Assembly: GCA_030428705.1 (NCBI GenBank)
Contig: JAUIDI010000002.1
Span: forward strand, 744,001-808,000
Length of the DNA: 64,000 nucleotides
Source: Bacteroidia bacterium
GTDB lineage: Bacteria > Bacteroidota > Bacteroidia > Flavobacteriales > Flavobacteriaceae
Direction: 5' to 3'
Part shown: one piece after another, positions 32,877-41,084 of the stretch
How positions within the stretch are numbered: the first letter of the stretch is position 1
Layout of the letters: each line of letters opens with the position of its first letter
Position numbers and translations under genes: made by a program
The notes under the pieces: model-generated
Seen by the model: the letters and a program-made list of their open reading frames with translations, nothing else
Databases searched by the model: none
Told to the model about the DNA's origin: nothing

Positions 32877-32900
32877 AGGATAAAAAGATATTTTTATCCT
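32877..32900. promoter_or_regulatory. Candidate Rrf2 operator between nos and rrf2
   Basis: AGGATAAAAA-GATA-TTTTTATCCT is a perfect 10-bp inverted repeat with a 4-base spacer. It ends 22 bases before the rrf2 start codon and begins one base from the Fnr-type box of the nos operon. Rrf2-family regulators bind dyads of about this size and often control their own gene. Binding is inferred from position and symmetry. Confidence 0.6.
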
Positions 32901-32922
32901 TTTTTATAAAAAAAGAAAACGA

Positions 32923-33354
32923 ATGCTCTCCAATTCCTCCAAATACGCCTTGAAAGCCGTTCTTTTTTTAGCGGTCAACTCTTCGGAAAGCAACAAGATA
33001 TTGGTAAAAACCCTTAGTACTCGAACCAATGTTCCGCAGGCTTACCTCTCCAAATTGCTACAAGAACTCTCAAGGCATAATATCGTTTCTTCCACCAAGG
33101 GGCCAAAGGGCGGATTCTACCTGACCGAAGAAAACCGAGAGATACATCTTGTACAGATTGTCAATATAATCGATGGAGACAATCGATTGACTTCATGTTT
33201 GCTGAGTTTGAGTCAATGCAATGCAGACTACCCCTGTCCCTTGCATGATCTGGCAGGTAGGGCCAAAAGCAACTTTTTGAAGAATCTCGAAGAAACTACC
33301 GTTCAAGATCTGGTTTCCGATATTGCGCTGGGCAAATCGTTTTTACCACTTTGA
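32923..33354 (+). CDS. Rrf2 family Fe-S transcriptional regulator
   Basis: The 143-residue protein starts MLSNSSKYALKAVLFLAVNS, has the winged-helix segment VPQAYLSKLLQELSRHNIVSSTKGPKGGFYL and three cysteines Cys92, Cys99 and Cys105 that match the cluster-binding positions of IscR/NsrR/RirA-type proteins. Members sense NO, iron or Fe-S status. Divergent placement from the nos operon suggests an NO- or redox-responsive role there, by analogy with NsrR. It is monocistronic. Confidence 0.9.
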   Translation: MLSNSSKYALKAVLFLAVNSSESNKILVKTLSTRTNVPQAYLSKLLQELSRHNIVSSTKGPKGGFYLTEENREIHLVQIVNIIDGDNRLTSCLLSLSQCNADYPCPLHDLAGRAKSNFLKNLEETTVQDLVSDIALGKSFLPL

Positions 33355-33430
33355 ACCATCCATTTTTTGGCACGCACTTTAAAATTGCTTACTTTCCTTA
33401 TGTTTTTGAATATTTGAAAAATCCACAAAA

Positions 33431-34822
33431 ATGAAAAAAAACACCTCGCGCAGGTCATTTCTAAAGAAAGCTACTATTGGGACTACGGTATTGGGTGCGG
33501 CGCCAATGGTTTTTGCAGCCCCATATGGGCAAAGATTAACGTTGAAAAGAACATACGAACAGTCTTCTTTTTCACCGAACGACCAAATCAATTTAGGCTT
33601 GATCGGTGTCGGTATTCAAGGTATTTATGATACGAAATCGGCATTAAGAGTATCAGGTGTAAAACTGGTCGCGGCCAGCGACCTTTATACTGGTAGGCTC
33701 GATCGCGCGAAAGAGCTTTGGGGTGACGATATTTTCGTTACCCGCGACTATCGAAAATTACTCGATCGCAAAGACATCGATGCCGTTATCGTCGCTACCC
33801 CGGACCATTGGCACAAAAAAATTGTTGTAGATGCATTAAAAGCAGGTAAAAATGTGTACTGCGAAAAACCTATGGTACAAAAATGGGAAGATGGTCAAGA
33901 GATAATCTCTACCCAGAAATCCACTGGGAAGCTTTGTCAAATAGGAAGCCAGGGAATGTCTTCATTAGGTAACGAAAAAGCCAAACAGCTCTACGAAGAG
34001 GGTGCCATAGGCGATATCGTGATGCTCGATTTCTACAATGACCGCTACTCTGCCGAAGGTGCTTGGCAATATCCGATTCCTCCGGATGCCAGTCCTGATA
34101 CGGTCGATTTCGATACTTTTTTAGGAAGTGCTCCGAAAGTACCTTATGAACCCAAGCGGTTTTTCCGATGGAGAAATTATAAGGATTACGGAACCGGAGT
34201 CGCGGGCGACCTTTTCGTTCACGCCTTTTCAACACTCAACTATATTATCAGCTCAAAAGGCCCGAACCGCGCACAGGCAACAGGAGGTCTGCGCTATTGG
34301 AACGACGGCCGCGACGTGCCCGATGTCAGTATAACGCTCTACGATTACCCGAAAACGGACACCCATGCAGCCTTTAATGCGGCTTTCCGTATTAATTTCA
34401 TCGCTGGTAGTGGCGGTGGTGGCGGTTTCAAGCTTATCGGTACCGAAGGTGAGATGGAAGTTGGTCAAAACTCGGTGACCTTGAGGCGTTCCAGACTGGA
34501 TATGGTACCCGACGGATATTCTATGATAGCCTTTACCGAGGCCACACAGGAGAAAATAAGCGAAGCCTATGCAGCGCAAAATCTCGAACCTAGATCAGGA
34601 GCCTTGAAAACGGGTGAAACAAAATGGGAAGCCCCCAATGATTATAAGGGAGGCCACTACGATCACTTCTATAATTTCTTTCAGGCCATCAGAGGGAAGG
34701 ACAAGATAGTCGAGGATCCTACTTTCGGCCTACGGGCGGCTGGAGCGGCACTTTTGGCCAATGACAGTTATTACCAAAACCGTCCAGTCAATTGGGATCC
34801 GGTCGCTATGAAAATAGTCTGA
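33431..34822 (+). CDS. Gfo/Idh/MocA family oxidoreductase with Tat signal
   Basis: The 463-residue protein starts with a twin-arginine signal (SRRSFLKKATIG, arginines 7-8) and so is probably exported folded with its NAD(P) cofactor. The Rossmann domain has LGLIGVGIQG, AVIVATPDHWHKK and GKNVYCEKPM (EKP motif). The C-terminal alpha/beta domain includes GTGVAGDLFVHAF. Such secreted members act on sugars or glycosides in Bacteroidota. It stands alone between rrf2 and a strong terminator, with no Fnr-type box. The substrate is unknown. Confidence 0.92.
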   Translation: MKKNTSRRSFLKKATIGTTVLGAAPMVFAAPYGQRLTLKRTYEQSSFSPNDQINLGLIGVGIQGIYDTKSALRVSGVKLVAASDLYTGRLDRAKELWGDDIFVTRDYRKLLDRKDIDAVIVATPDHWHKKIVVDALKAGKNVYCEKPMVQKWEDGQEIISTQKSTGKLCQIGSQGMSSLGNEKAKQLYEEGAIGDIVMLDFYNDRYSAEGAWQYPIPPDASPDTVDFDTFLGSAPKVPYEPKRFFRWRNYKDYGTGVAGDLFVHAFSTLNYIISSKGPNRAQATGGLRYWNDGRDVPDVSITLYDYPKTDTHAAFNAAFRINFIAGSGGGGGFKLIGTEGEMEVGQNSVTLRRSRLDMVPDGYSMIAFTEATQEKISEAYAAQNLEPRSGALKTGETKWEAPNDYKGGHYDHFYNFFQAIRGKDKIVEDPTFGLRAAGAALLANDSYYQNRPVNWDPVAMKIV

Positions 34823-34850
34823 CAAAGATCAATACAACAACATTTAAGAC

Positions 34851-34879
34851 AAAAGGGAACCCCAATGGGGTTCCCTTTT
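34851..34879. terminator. Bidirectional terminator
   Basis: AAAAGGGAACCCC-AAT-GGGGTTCCCTTTT is a perfect 13-bp stem with A and T runs at its ends. It separates the convergent Gfo/Idh gene (ends 34822) and usp gene (ends 34921) and can act in both directions. Confidence 0.9.
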
Positions 34880-34920
34880 CTCACATCAAATAATTATTCC
34901 CCACCAAGTGCGGGCAACCA

Positions 34921-35742
34921 TTATATTTTAAAAGTTACGACTGGTATTTTGGAATGATTGGCAATATCTTCCCCAATGCTTCCCATAAAGAAGTGCGAAA
35001 GCCCTTTTCGGCCATGGGTAGGGATACCGATGGCATCGGCACCGCTATTTTCACTGTAGTTCAGAATACCTCTTTCGACAGAATAGTCATTATAAATAGA
35101 CACTTCAATACCCGCATTCGCCTTGGCCAAAAATTGATTTATTCGCTCATAGGTATCGGCAGTACTCAAAAAACTATCCCCGGGAGTATTGACATACACC
35201 ATATCCAATTCTGCGGAAAGCAAATCGGTAAATGCTTTGGCCTTTTGGAAGGCAAGAAGATTCTCTTCTTTGAAATCGGAGGCAAAAACAAATCGGTCTA
35301 CCTTGAAGTTTTCTATTTCGTTCTTTATGATCAGTACAGGAATATCAGCATTTCTAACGACTCTTTCGGCGTTAGATCCCACGAAAATCTCTTTTAGACC
35401 GTCCGTTCCGTGAGAACCCATTACAATCAACTCGGCATTGTGTTCTTGAGCAACTTCATTGACTTCGCTAAAAACCTTGAAGTGCTTGATGATCGGGGTG
35501 AGCTGAATTCCTTTCAGATAAGGTTTATCCAAAAACTTGTTGAAACGTTTTTCGGCCAACTTTATCAAAAAAACGGTCTGCTCCGGATGAAAACCCTCCG
35601 ACGAAGAAATCATTGCCTGATTAAGTTCCAACATATGTAGGGCCAATATTTCGGAACCGTGCTTTTTGGCCAATGAAGCCGCCACCTTTAAAGCGTACTC
35701 GGATTGTTCCGAAAAATCCAAAGGCACTATTATTTTTTTCAT
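34921..35742 (-). CDS. Universal stress protein, tandem UspA domains
   Basis: The 273-residue product starts MKKIIVPLDFSEQSEYALKV. Both domains keep the ATP-binding loop: GSHGTDGLKEIFVGSNAERV in the first and THGRKGLSHFFMGSIGEDI in the second, unlike the 10746-11648 protein, whose second loop is degenerate. It follows hemN by 17 bases on the same strand, so it should be transcribed from the Fnr-type promoter at 37141-37187. Confidence 0.92.
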   Translation of the reverse strand: MKKIIVPLDFSEQSEYALKVAASLAKKHGSEILALHMLELNQAMISSSEGFHPEQTVFLIKLAEKRFNKFLDKPYLKGIQLTPIIKHFKVFSEVNEVAQEHNAELIVMGSHGTDGLKEIFVGSNAERVVRNADIPVLIIKNEIENFKVDRFVFASDFKEENLLAFQKAKAFTDLLSAELDMVYVNTPGDSFLSTADTYERINQFLAKANAGIEVSIYNDYSVERGILNYSENSGADAIGIPTHGRKGLSHFFMGSIGEDIANHSKIPVVTFKI

Positions 35743-35759
35743 CTTTCTATGTTTTAGGA

Positions 35760-37121
35760 TTAAACTGTCATGGAAAACAACCGGGTTTCCGGTTTGTTTC
35801 TATGTAGTAGAACGTCAAAGGCCATACAAATGTTGCGAATAAAAGGTCGTCCTTTTTCAGTTACGTCGATACGATTTTCAGAAACGATCACCAATCCATC
35901 GGTTTCCATTTCATGTAACCTATCCTTGACTTCGTTCAGCTTTTCAAAATACATATCTTGACTTGCCCAAGAAGATTCGAAATGGCACATTAAATTCAAT
36001 ATATGTTTTCTTACTACCTGGTCTTCAGTGGTCAAGATATGCCCCCTATAAATCGGTATGATATCGTTTTCCACCAGATGTTGGTACTCTTCGATACTCT
36101 TTACGTTTTGGGCAAAACTGTACCAGCTATCACTTATACTCGAAGCCCCGAGCCCGATCATCAACTGGGTTTTTGAGGCCGTATAGCCCATGAAATTTCG
36201 GTGCAATGCACCCGACTGCATCGATTTGTACAGTGTATCGGTCGACAGCGCAAAATGGTCCATACCGATTTCATGATAACCAACTTCCGCTAAAAGTTCT
36301 TTACCTTTTTCATACTGTGCCCTTTTTTCTTCGCCTGTGGGTAGATCGGTGTCCTTATAACCTCTTTGACCATTGCCTTTCAACCAAGGTACATGGGCAT
36401 AACTGTAAAATGCCAATCGATCCGGCATCAAATCCTTGGTCTTTAAAATGGTTTCTTCAACGTGTTCCATTTTTTGAAAAGGAAGACCAAAAATAATATC
36501 ATGACCTACGGAAGTATATCCAATCTCCCGGGCCCAATCCGTTACATCTTTGACCTTATCAAAAGGCTGTACGCGATGTATGGCCCTTTGAACGAACTCG
36601 TTGTAATCTTGAACGCCAAAACTCACCCTTCTAAAACCGACATCGTACAAGGTCTGCAAATGTTCTTTTGTAGTGTTATTAGGGTGGCCTTCGAAACTGA
36701 ATTCGTAATTCTCGGCATAATCGGCACTTCTAAATATTCCTTTAATCAGGCGTTTCAAATTGTCCGGAGAAAAGAAAGTAGGGGTGCCCCCGCCTAAATG
36801 CAATTCTTTAATCTTCGGTCTGGTACCGAAAAGATCGCAATACAATCCCCACTCTTTAAGAACGGATGTTACATACGGACTCTCAACATCATGTCGCTTT
36901 GTAATTCTCTTATGGCATCCGCAGAAAGTACACATGCTTTCACAAAATGGGAGGTGTATGTACAGGCTTATACCCTCAGAGGCATTACTTTCGTTAAAAC
37001 TCTGCTGTACTGTGGATTTCCATTTCTTGCCTGAAAAGGTTTCCATATTCCAATAAGGTACTGTAGGATAGCTTGTATAACGCGGTCCTGGGATATTGTA
37101 TTTTTGAACGAGACTGCACAT
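35760..37121 (-). CDS. hemN: Oxygen-independent coproporphyrinogen III oxidase (radical SAM)
   Basis: HemN decarboxylates coproporphyrinogen III to protoporphyrinogen IX without oxygen, allowing haem synthesis at low O2. The 453-residue protein has NIPGPRYTSYPTVPYW, the radical-SAM cysteines Cys60, Cys64 and Cys67 in CESMCTFCGCH, ELHLGGGTPTFFS and GHDIIFGLPFQ. These are features of true HemN rather than HemW. It is preceded by an Fnr-type box with a perfect -7 element and followed by a usp gene. Haem supply for the cbb3 oxidase and cytochromes fits this regulation. Confidence 0.95.
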   Translation of the reverse strand: MCSLVQKYNIPGPRYTSYPTVPYWNMETFSGKKWKSTVQQSFNESNASEGISLYIHLPFCESMCTFCGCHKRITKRHDVESPYVTSVLKEWGLYCDLFGTRPKIKELHLGGGTPTFFSPDNLKRLIKGIFRSADYAENYEFSFEGHPNNTTKEHLQTLYDVGFRRVSFGVQDYNEFVQRAIHRVQPFDKVKDVTDWAREIGYTSVGHDIIFGLPFQKMEHVEETILKTKDLMPDRLAFYSYAHVPWLKGNGQRGYKDTDLPTGEEKRAQYEKGKELLAEVGYHEIGMDHFALSTDTLYKSMQSGALHRNFMGYTASKTQLMIGLGASSISDSWYSFAQNVKSIEEYQHLVENDIIPIYRGHILTTEDQVVRKHILNLMCHFESSWASQDMYFEKLNEVKDRLHEMETDGLVIVSENRIDVTEKGRPFIRNICMAFDVLLHRNKPETRLFSMTV

Positions 37122-37140
37122 AGAATAGAATTGCTCATTA

Positions 37141-37187
37141 CAAACTTACGTGCACTTTACGCTACAAAACATGATAAATATCAGTTC
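37141..37187 (-). promoter_or_regulatory. Fnr-type box and -7 element of hemN-usp
   Basis: AACATGA-TAAATA-TCAGTTC lies at 37168-37187. On the minus strand the -7 element TAAGTTTG (perfect TAnnTTTG) is at 37148-37141, 33 bp centre to centre, and hemN starts at 37121. Confidence 0.8.
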
Positions 37188-37209
37188 GGCGTATATCGAT
37201 AGGCTGCAC

Positions 37210-37587
37210 TTATCGTTTTGTTTTTAGCAACGCTTTGGTTCTATTCTCAAACACTCTAAACTTGACCATCTCGGTTATTAGGTCAAGAGGTATTGGCGCA
37301 TTCAAAGGGAATTGCACCGAGCCTTTTCCTTGCTTATATTTCGATAGTTCTTTTTCAAACTTACTATGCCCTGAAGGAGTGGCGTAGAATCCGATATGCT
37401 TTTCATAAGCCGCAAAATAAACCAACATACCGTAATATTTGAATGCGGGCATGCCGTAGCTTATCGTTTCTTCGGCATCGGGAGCGGCTTTATTGATCCT
37501 TAACCTAACCTCTTTCAATATTTTTTGAACGTTCTCGGGAAATTCTGCAATATAGTCATCGATGTTCCGGGGTTTGCCTTTCATACC
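37210..37587 (-). CDS. DUF1801/YdhG-like iron-chaperone family protein
   Basis: The product MKGKPRNIDDYIAEFPENVQ continues with the DUF1801 pattern ISYGMPAFKYYGMLVYFAAY and HIGFYATPSGHSKFEKELSK. ATG 37587 was chosen because GGAAGG lies just before it and the domain begins there. The open frame from 37704 would add 39 residues with no family match. 125 residues is a normal length. The family resembles frataxin in fold, but its function is unproven. Confidence 0.85.
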   Translation of the reverse strand, partial: GMKGKPRNIDDYIAEFPENVQKILKEVRLRINKAAPDAEETISYGMPAFKYYGMLVYFAAYEKHIGFYATPSGHSKFEKELSKYKQGKGSVQFPLNAPIPLDLITEMVKFRVFENRTKALLKTKR

Positions 37588-37725
37588 TTCCTTTTTTATT
37601 CGTATAAAATATCTTGCCGCGCAAAAGGTCATGCCTACTTGAATCAAAGCGACACTATGTTTCACAAAGAATCTTTGCAGCCCACTGTAGTATCGAGCCT
37701 GCAAATCTTAATTATATTGGTGGGA

Positions 37726-38103
37726 CTATGCTATCAAATGCGCATATTTTTCCCTGTTGTCGAACAAAATCCAAAGCAGAACGGCCCAAATTACCAAAGC
37801 AATTATCAATCCGTTGGTATCGACAAATATATGCGTCAAAAGTATACCAACGGCGACCGGAAAAATAATAACCGCGCCCAATGCCCTTGTTTTTGGAATT
37901 GCGATCAAGACCCCGCCTACGATTTCGGCCAGACCAAGTAAGGGCATCAGCCATATGATTTCGGTCATGGCCCCCATATCTTTGAGCATGGCCTCGGAAA
38001 TATCATCGGGAGGCGGCATATAACTAAAAAATTTACTCAATCCGCCATTGAGCAATAAGAGACCAAACAAAATGGACAGTACATTCAAGATCTTTTGCTT
38101 CAT
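37726..38103 (-). CDS. DoxX-family membrane protein
   Basis: The 125-residue protein has four membrane helices with the DoxX pattern: LFGLLLLNGGLSKFF in helix 1, LMPLLGLAEIVGGVLIAIPK and RALGAVIIFPVAVGILLTHI in the middle, and a final helix AVLLWILF. The function is unspecified; members occur with redox or thiol-stress genes. It lies in a run of small minus-strand genes with gaps over 100 bases. Confidence 0.85.
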   Translation of the reverse strand: MKQKILNVLSILFGLLLLNGGLSKFFSYMPPPDDISEAMLKDMGAMTEIIWLMPLLGLAEIVGGVLIAIPKTRALGAVIIFPVAVGILLTHIFVDTNGLIIALVIWAVLLWILFDNREKYAHLIA

Positions 38104-38275
38104 TATTTTAAAATTTGGTAATCGTTGTTAATTTTCAAATCGATTGTTCTTACCCTCAAAGATTTTTTGGTGTTCGCCCGAAATGATAAAGTGATACGGA
38201 GACTATTTCAAAACCACCGCGATATTATCAAGTCGGCAAGACAAAAATCTATGACAGGTTTTTACGCCCTCTAAT

Positions 38276-38686
38276 TTACTGATTTTCAACATACCTTTTA
38301 AAGTTATCCAAAATGGCCTGCCAGCCGTCCCGTTGCATATCCAGCGGGTTTTGATCTTCGGGTTCAAAGGCCTCCACTATTGTCGTCGAACCGTCTTGCT
38401 CGGTAAAATCGACCGTTACCTCACGACCATCGTCCAATGAATAGGCAATATGTTCTTCAGACCGGATCGAGGTATAGGTTCCGCCCATATCAAATCCAAA
38501 ACTGCCATCTTTGGCTTCCATACGATAAACAAAACGGCCACCTTCCGACAAATTATTTTCTGCCTTGGGGGTATGCCAATCGCTCGAAGCGCTGTTCCAA
38601 TTTTCGATGTGTTTTGGGGTCGTCCATATCTTCCATACCAATTCGATATCAGCCCCGATAGTTGTGGTTACCTTAATTTTTTTCAT
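38276..38686 (-). CDS. AHSA1/SRPBCC-domain protein
   Basis: The 136-residue product has the START-like pattern IELVWKIWTTPKHIENWNSA, EGGRFVYRME and the C-terminal DGWQAILDNFKRYVE. This fold makes a hydrophobic pocket; Bacteroidota members of this type are often found beside VOC proteins, as here (39100-38708 upstream). The ligand is unknown. No signal peptide. Confidence 0.9.
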   Translation of the reverse strand: MKKIKVTTTIGADIELVWKIWTTPKHIENWNSASSDWHTPKAENNLSEGGRFVYRMEAKDGSFGFDMGGTYTSIRSEEHIAYSLDDGREVTVDFTEQDGSTTIVEAFEPEDQNPLDMQRDGWQAILDNFKRYVENQ

Positions 38687-38707
38687 TCCGACAAATTTTT
38701 CCGCTGT

Positions 38708-39100
38708 TTATTTCATGGAATGGATACCAAACATATTACCTTCAGTATCGGTGCCAAGCACGATAAACCCATATTCACCGATCGACATTTTCGGCTTAAA
38801 AACCTTTCCTCCCGCGGCTTCTATCCGCGCTTCCTCGATACTACAATCTTCGCTACCAAAATAAATCAAGGTACTATTGCCACTTGCTTCGAAACCTTTC
38901 ATTTTTACCAAGGCTCCACTACTGCCAAATGCGGCCATATCCGAAGGGAAAAATTTCATTTCAAGTTCGATTTCTCCGGGAGGCATGGGCAAATCCGTCA
39001 GCTCGACCTTGAGGATAGTCTCATAAAATTTTTGTGCCCTTTTCATGTCATCGACATAGATTTCGAACCATACTACGGGGTTTACTTTCTGATTTTCCAT
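38708..39100 (-). CDS. VOC-family (glyoxalase/bleomycin-resistance fold) protein
   Basis: The 130-residue protein starts MENQKVNPVVWFEIYVDDMK and has the beta-alpha-beta modules of the vicinal-oxygen-chelate fold. The segment EYGFIVLGTDTEGNMFGIHS closes the second module. It precedes the AHSA1 gene by 21 bases, so the two are probably co-transcribed. Confidence 0.9.
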   Translation of the reverse strand: MENQKVNPVVWFEIYVDDMKRAQKFYETILKVELTDLPMPPGEIELEMKFFPSDMAAFGSSGALVKMKGFEASGNSTLIYFGSEDCSIEEARIEAAGGKVFKPKMSIGEYGFIVLGTDTEGNMFGIHSMK

Positions 39101-39197
39101 GGTTTTTATATTTAATTATATGTTCACTTCTTTTTGTTAATAGCTCGTCATCTTAAGATCTTAGGGGTTCTTGTTTCGGTATTTGTTCCTTAGTTGT

Positions 39198-39614
39198 CTA
39201 TCTCCGAGACATATCCATATGGAGAACACTCCACCGATGCCCATCAGGGTCGCAAAAGCCCATGGCATACATCCATCCGTCGACTTCCGAGGGTTCTGCA
39301 AAGAGTTTTCCGCCCGCCTTTCTGACCATTTCGGCAAAGACATCAACTTCTTTCCTGCTCGGGGCATCGATGTTAAAAAGGGCCTCTGTGCCTTTGTCAG
39401 TGTCGGCAACGGTATTCCCTGAAAAACCGGCAAATTGACCTTCCGGAAAAAGCATCATCACGGTCTTGTTTTCATCCAAATAAAATCCTGCCAAATCAGG
39501 ATTGTTTTCATGCATGGGCACTTCTTCAAAGCCAATGGCATTGAAAAATGCCCTCGAAACCGATATGTCCTTTACCGGTAGGTTGATCCAAAATGATTTT
39601 ACATTATTCTTCAT
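39198..39614 (-). CDS. VOC-family protein, second paralogue
   Basis: The 138-residue product starts MKNNVKSFWINLPVKDISVS with the PhnB/lactoylglutathione-lyase-like pattern SRAFFNAIGFEE, and ends with FCDPDGHRWSVLHMD. It overlaps the SnoaL-like gene by 4 bases (39611-39614) and precedes the other VOC gene by 97 bases. Substrate not evident. Confidence 0.9.
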   Translation of the reverse strand: MKNNVKSFWINLPVKDISVSRAFFNAIGFEEVPMHENNPDLAGFYLDENKTVMMLFPEGQFAGFSGNTVADTDKGTEALFNIDAPSRKEVDVFAEMVRKAGGKLFAEPSEVDGWMYAMGFCDPDGHRWSVLHMDMSRR

Positions 39615-39967
39615 TTGATTTTTAGTACATACGATTTTATTTCTTTCACTTTCGGATTTTTGAACCCACTTAGCTTATAGACATCACAAAAGGCGTACGA
39701 ACTTGGCTTTCCATTATCGGTCATATCGATGATACCGTTGACCGAAGCCGTATTGCCATGTGTGATAACCTCATCCACTTCAAGTCGGGCAGGGCGTTCA
39801 AGCATCATTTCCACAAGCTCCTTTTCAAAATCTTCGATACCTTTTATTCGCTTATCCCCATAAATGAACCATTCGATATCATTAGTCACATTACCGAGGA
39901 TGAAAGCCGTATCACTCTCGGCAAAAGCCATATTAAATTTCACCAAAAATTTTCCTTTCTGGGTCAT
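39611..39967 (-). CDS. SnoaL/NTF2-like protein
   Basis: The 118-residue product has the NTF2 cone fold signature: AESDTAFILGNVTNDIEWFI, a helix containing GIEDFEKELVEMM and strands THGNTASVNGIIDM and YAFCDVYKLSG. It overlaps the following VOC gene by 4 bases, indicating a small operon of VOC/NTF2/AHSA1 proteins. It is divergent from the GlxA-type regulator, which may control it. Confidence 0.85.
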   Translation of the reverse strand: MTQKGKFLVKFNMAFAESDTAFILGNVTNDIEWFIYGDKRIKGIEDFEKELVEMMLERPARLEVDEVITHGNTASVNGIIDMTDNGKPSSYAFCDVYKLSGFKNPKVKEIKSYVLKIK

Positions 39968-40090
39968 AATGCCGTTTTTTCAAAGATAATGGCACATACG
40001 GACTTTTATCAAGTGATTTTACGACAATCACACGGGTTGATTACGACAACCTTGTTTAGTAGATTTGGTATTTAAATTTAAAGCCAAGTC

Positions 40091-41071
40091 ATGAAACATG
40101 TTTCCATTCTTGTTCCAAAAGGTCATATCAGTGTAGTCAATGTTTGCGCAGTACACCAAATATTCGGCTGGGTGAACCAGTTCAATATAGAGCAGGGCAA
40201 ACCGCCAATTTTCAATATACAGTTGGTGGGGCTTGAAAAAAACGCCGATGCCAGTTTGGGCATGGTAACGTTACATGCCAATGCAGTAATCGATGAGGTT
40301 ACCAAGAGCGACCTGATCGTGCTACCTGCGATCCATTCCGATTTTCAGAAAAGTCTAGTCGAGAACGCTCCCTTGATCCCTTGGCTCAAAACACAGTACA
40401 AGAACGGGGCAGAAATCGTGAGCCTTTGCGTAGGTTCTTTTTTCTTGGCCGCGACGGGGTTGTTGGATGGTAAGAGTTGTTCCACCCATTGGCAATTGGC
40501 CCATGAGTTTAGAAAGCAATTTCCCAAGGCCAAATTGCAGGATGAAAAAATCCTGACAGACGAAAATGGCATTTACACCAGTGGTGGAGCCTTTGCCTTT
40601 ACCAACATGGTCATATATCTTGTCGAAAAGTTTGCCGGACGAGAAATCGCCGTGAAGGCCGCCAAAGGTTTCATGATCGATATCGACCGTACCAGCCAAT
40701 CGCCGTTCATGCTTTTTTCCGGACAAAAAAACCACAAAGACAAACAGGTACTCAGGGCGCAAGAATACATAGAAAAACATTATCAAAACAAAATTGCAGT
40801 ATCCGATCTATGTGAAAATATGGCACTGAGCCGCCGTACTTTTGAACGTCGTTTCAAAAAGGCCACCGCGAATACGGTATTGGAATATTTACAACGGGTA
40901 AAAATAGAAGCCGCCAAAAAAGAACTTGAAAAAGGAAGAAAAACCGTTAACGAGGTGATGTACGAGGTAGGTTACAACGACCCCAAGGCCTTTCGTGACG
41001 TGTTCAAAAAAATCGCTGGCATTTCGCCTTTGAAATACAAGACTAAATACGCGAAGACAATATCCATGTAG
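40091..41071 (+). CDS. GlxA-type transcriptional regulator (DJ-1/PfpI plus AraC domains)
   Basis: The 326-residue protein has an N-terminal DJ-1/PfpI-like domain (about 1-200) with IVSLCVGSFFLAATGLLDGK, where the nucleophile-elbow cysteine is kept, and TSGGAFAFTNMVIYLVE. A C-terminal AraC double helix-turn-helix follows (about 225-320) with IAVSDLCENMALSRRTFERR and VNEVMYEVGYNDPKAFRDVF. It is divergent from the SnoaL/VOC operon across 123 bases. The effector is unknown. Confidence 0.92.
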   Translation: MKHVSILVPKGHISVVNVCAVHQIFGWVNQFNIEQGKPPIFNIQLVGLEKNADASLGMVTLHANAVIDEVTKSDLIVLPAIHSDFQKSLVENAPLIPWLKTQYKNGAEIVSLCVGSFFLAATGLLDGKSCSTHWQLAHEFRKQFPKAKLQDEKILTDENGIYTSGGAFAFTNMVIYLVEKFAGREIAVKAAKGFMIDIDRTSQSPFMLFSGQKNHKDKQVLRAQEYIEKHYQNKIAVSDLCENMALSRRTFERRFKKATANTVLEYLQRVKIEAAKKELEKGRKTVNEVMYEVGYNDPKAFRDVFKKIAGISPLKYKTKYAKTISM

Positions 41072-41084
41072 TGTGTTTATTGCA

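Noticed and set aside
32856-32902. Fnr-type activation of rrf2 from the same box as nos
   Set aside because: The sequence 33 bp away in the plus direction (TATCCTTT) matches the -7 pattern poorly, and the Rrf2 dyad would lie over the promoter.
37588-37704. Longer start for the DUF1801 protein
   Set aside because: The extra 39 residues match nothing in the family, and a good GGAAGG ribosome site precedes the ATG at 37587.
38450-39115. 221-residue plus-strand open frame
   Set aside because: It lies antisense over the AHSA1 and VOC genes, both of which have clear family motifs; its own translation shows no recognisable domain.
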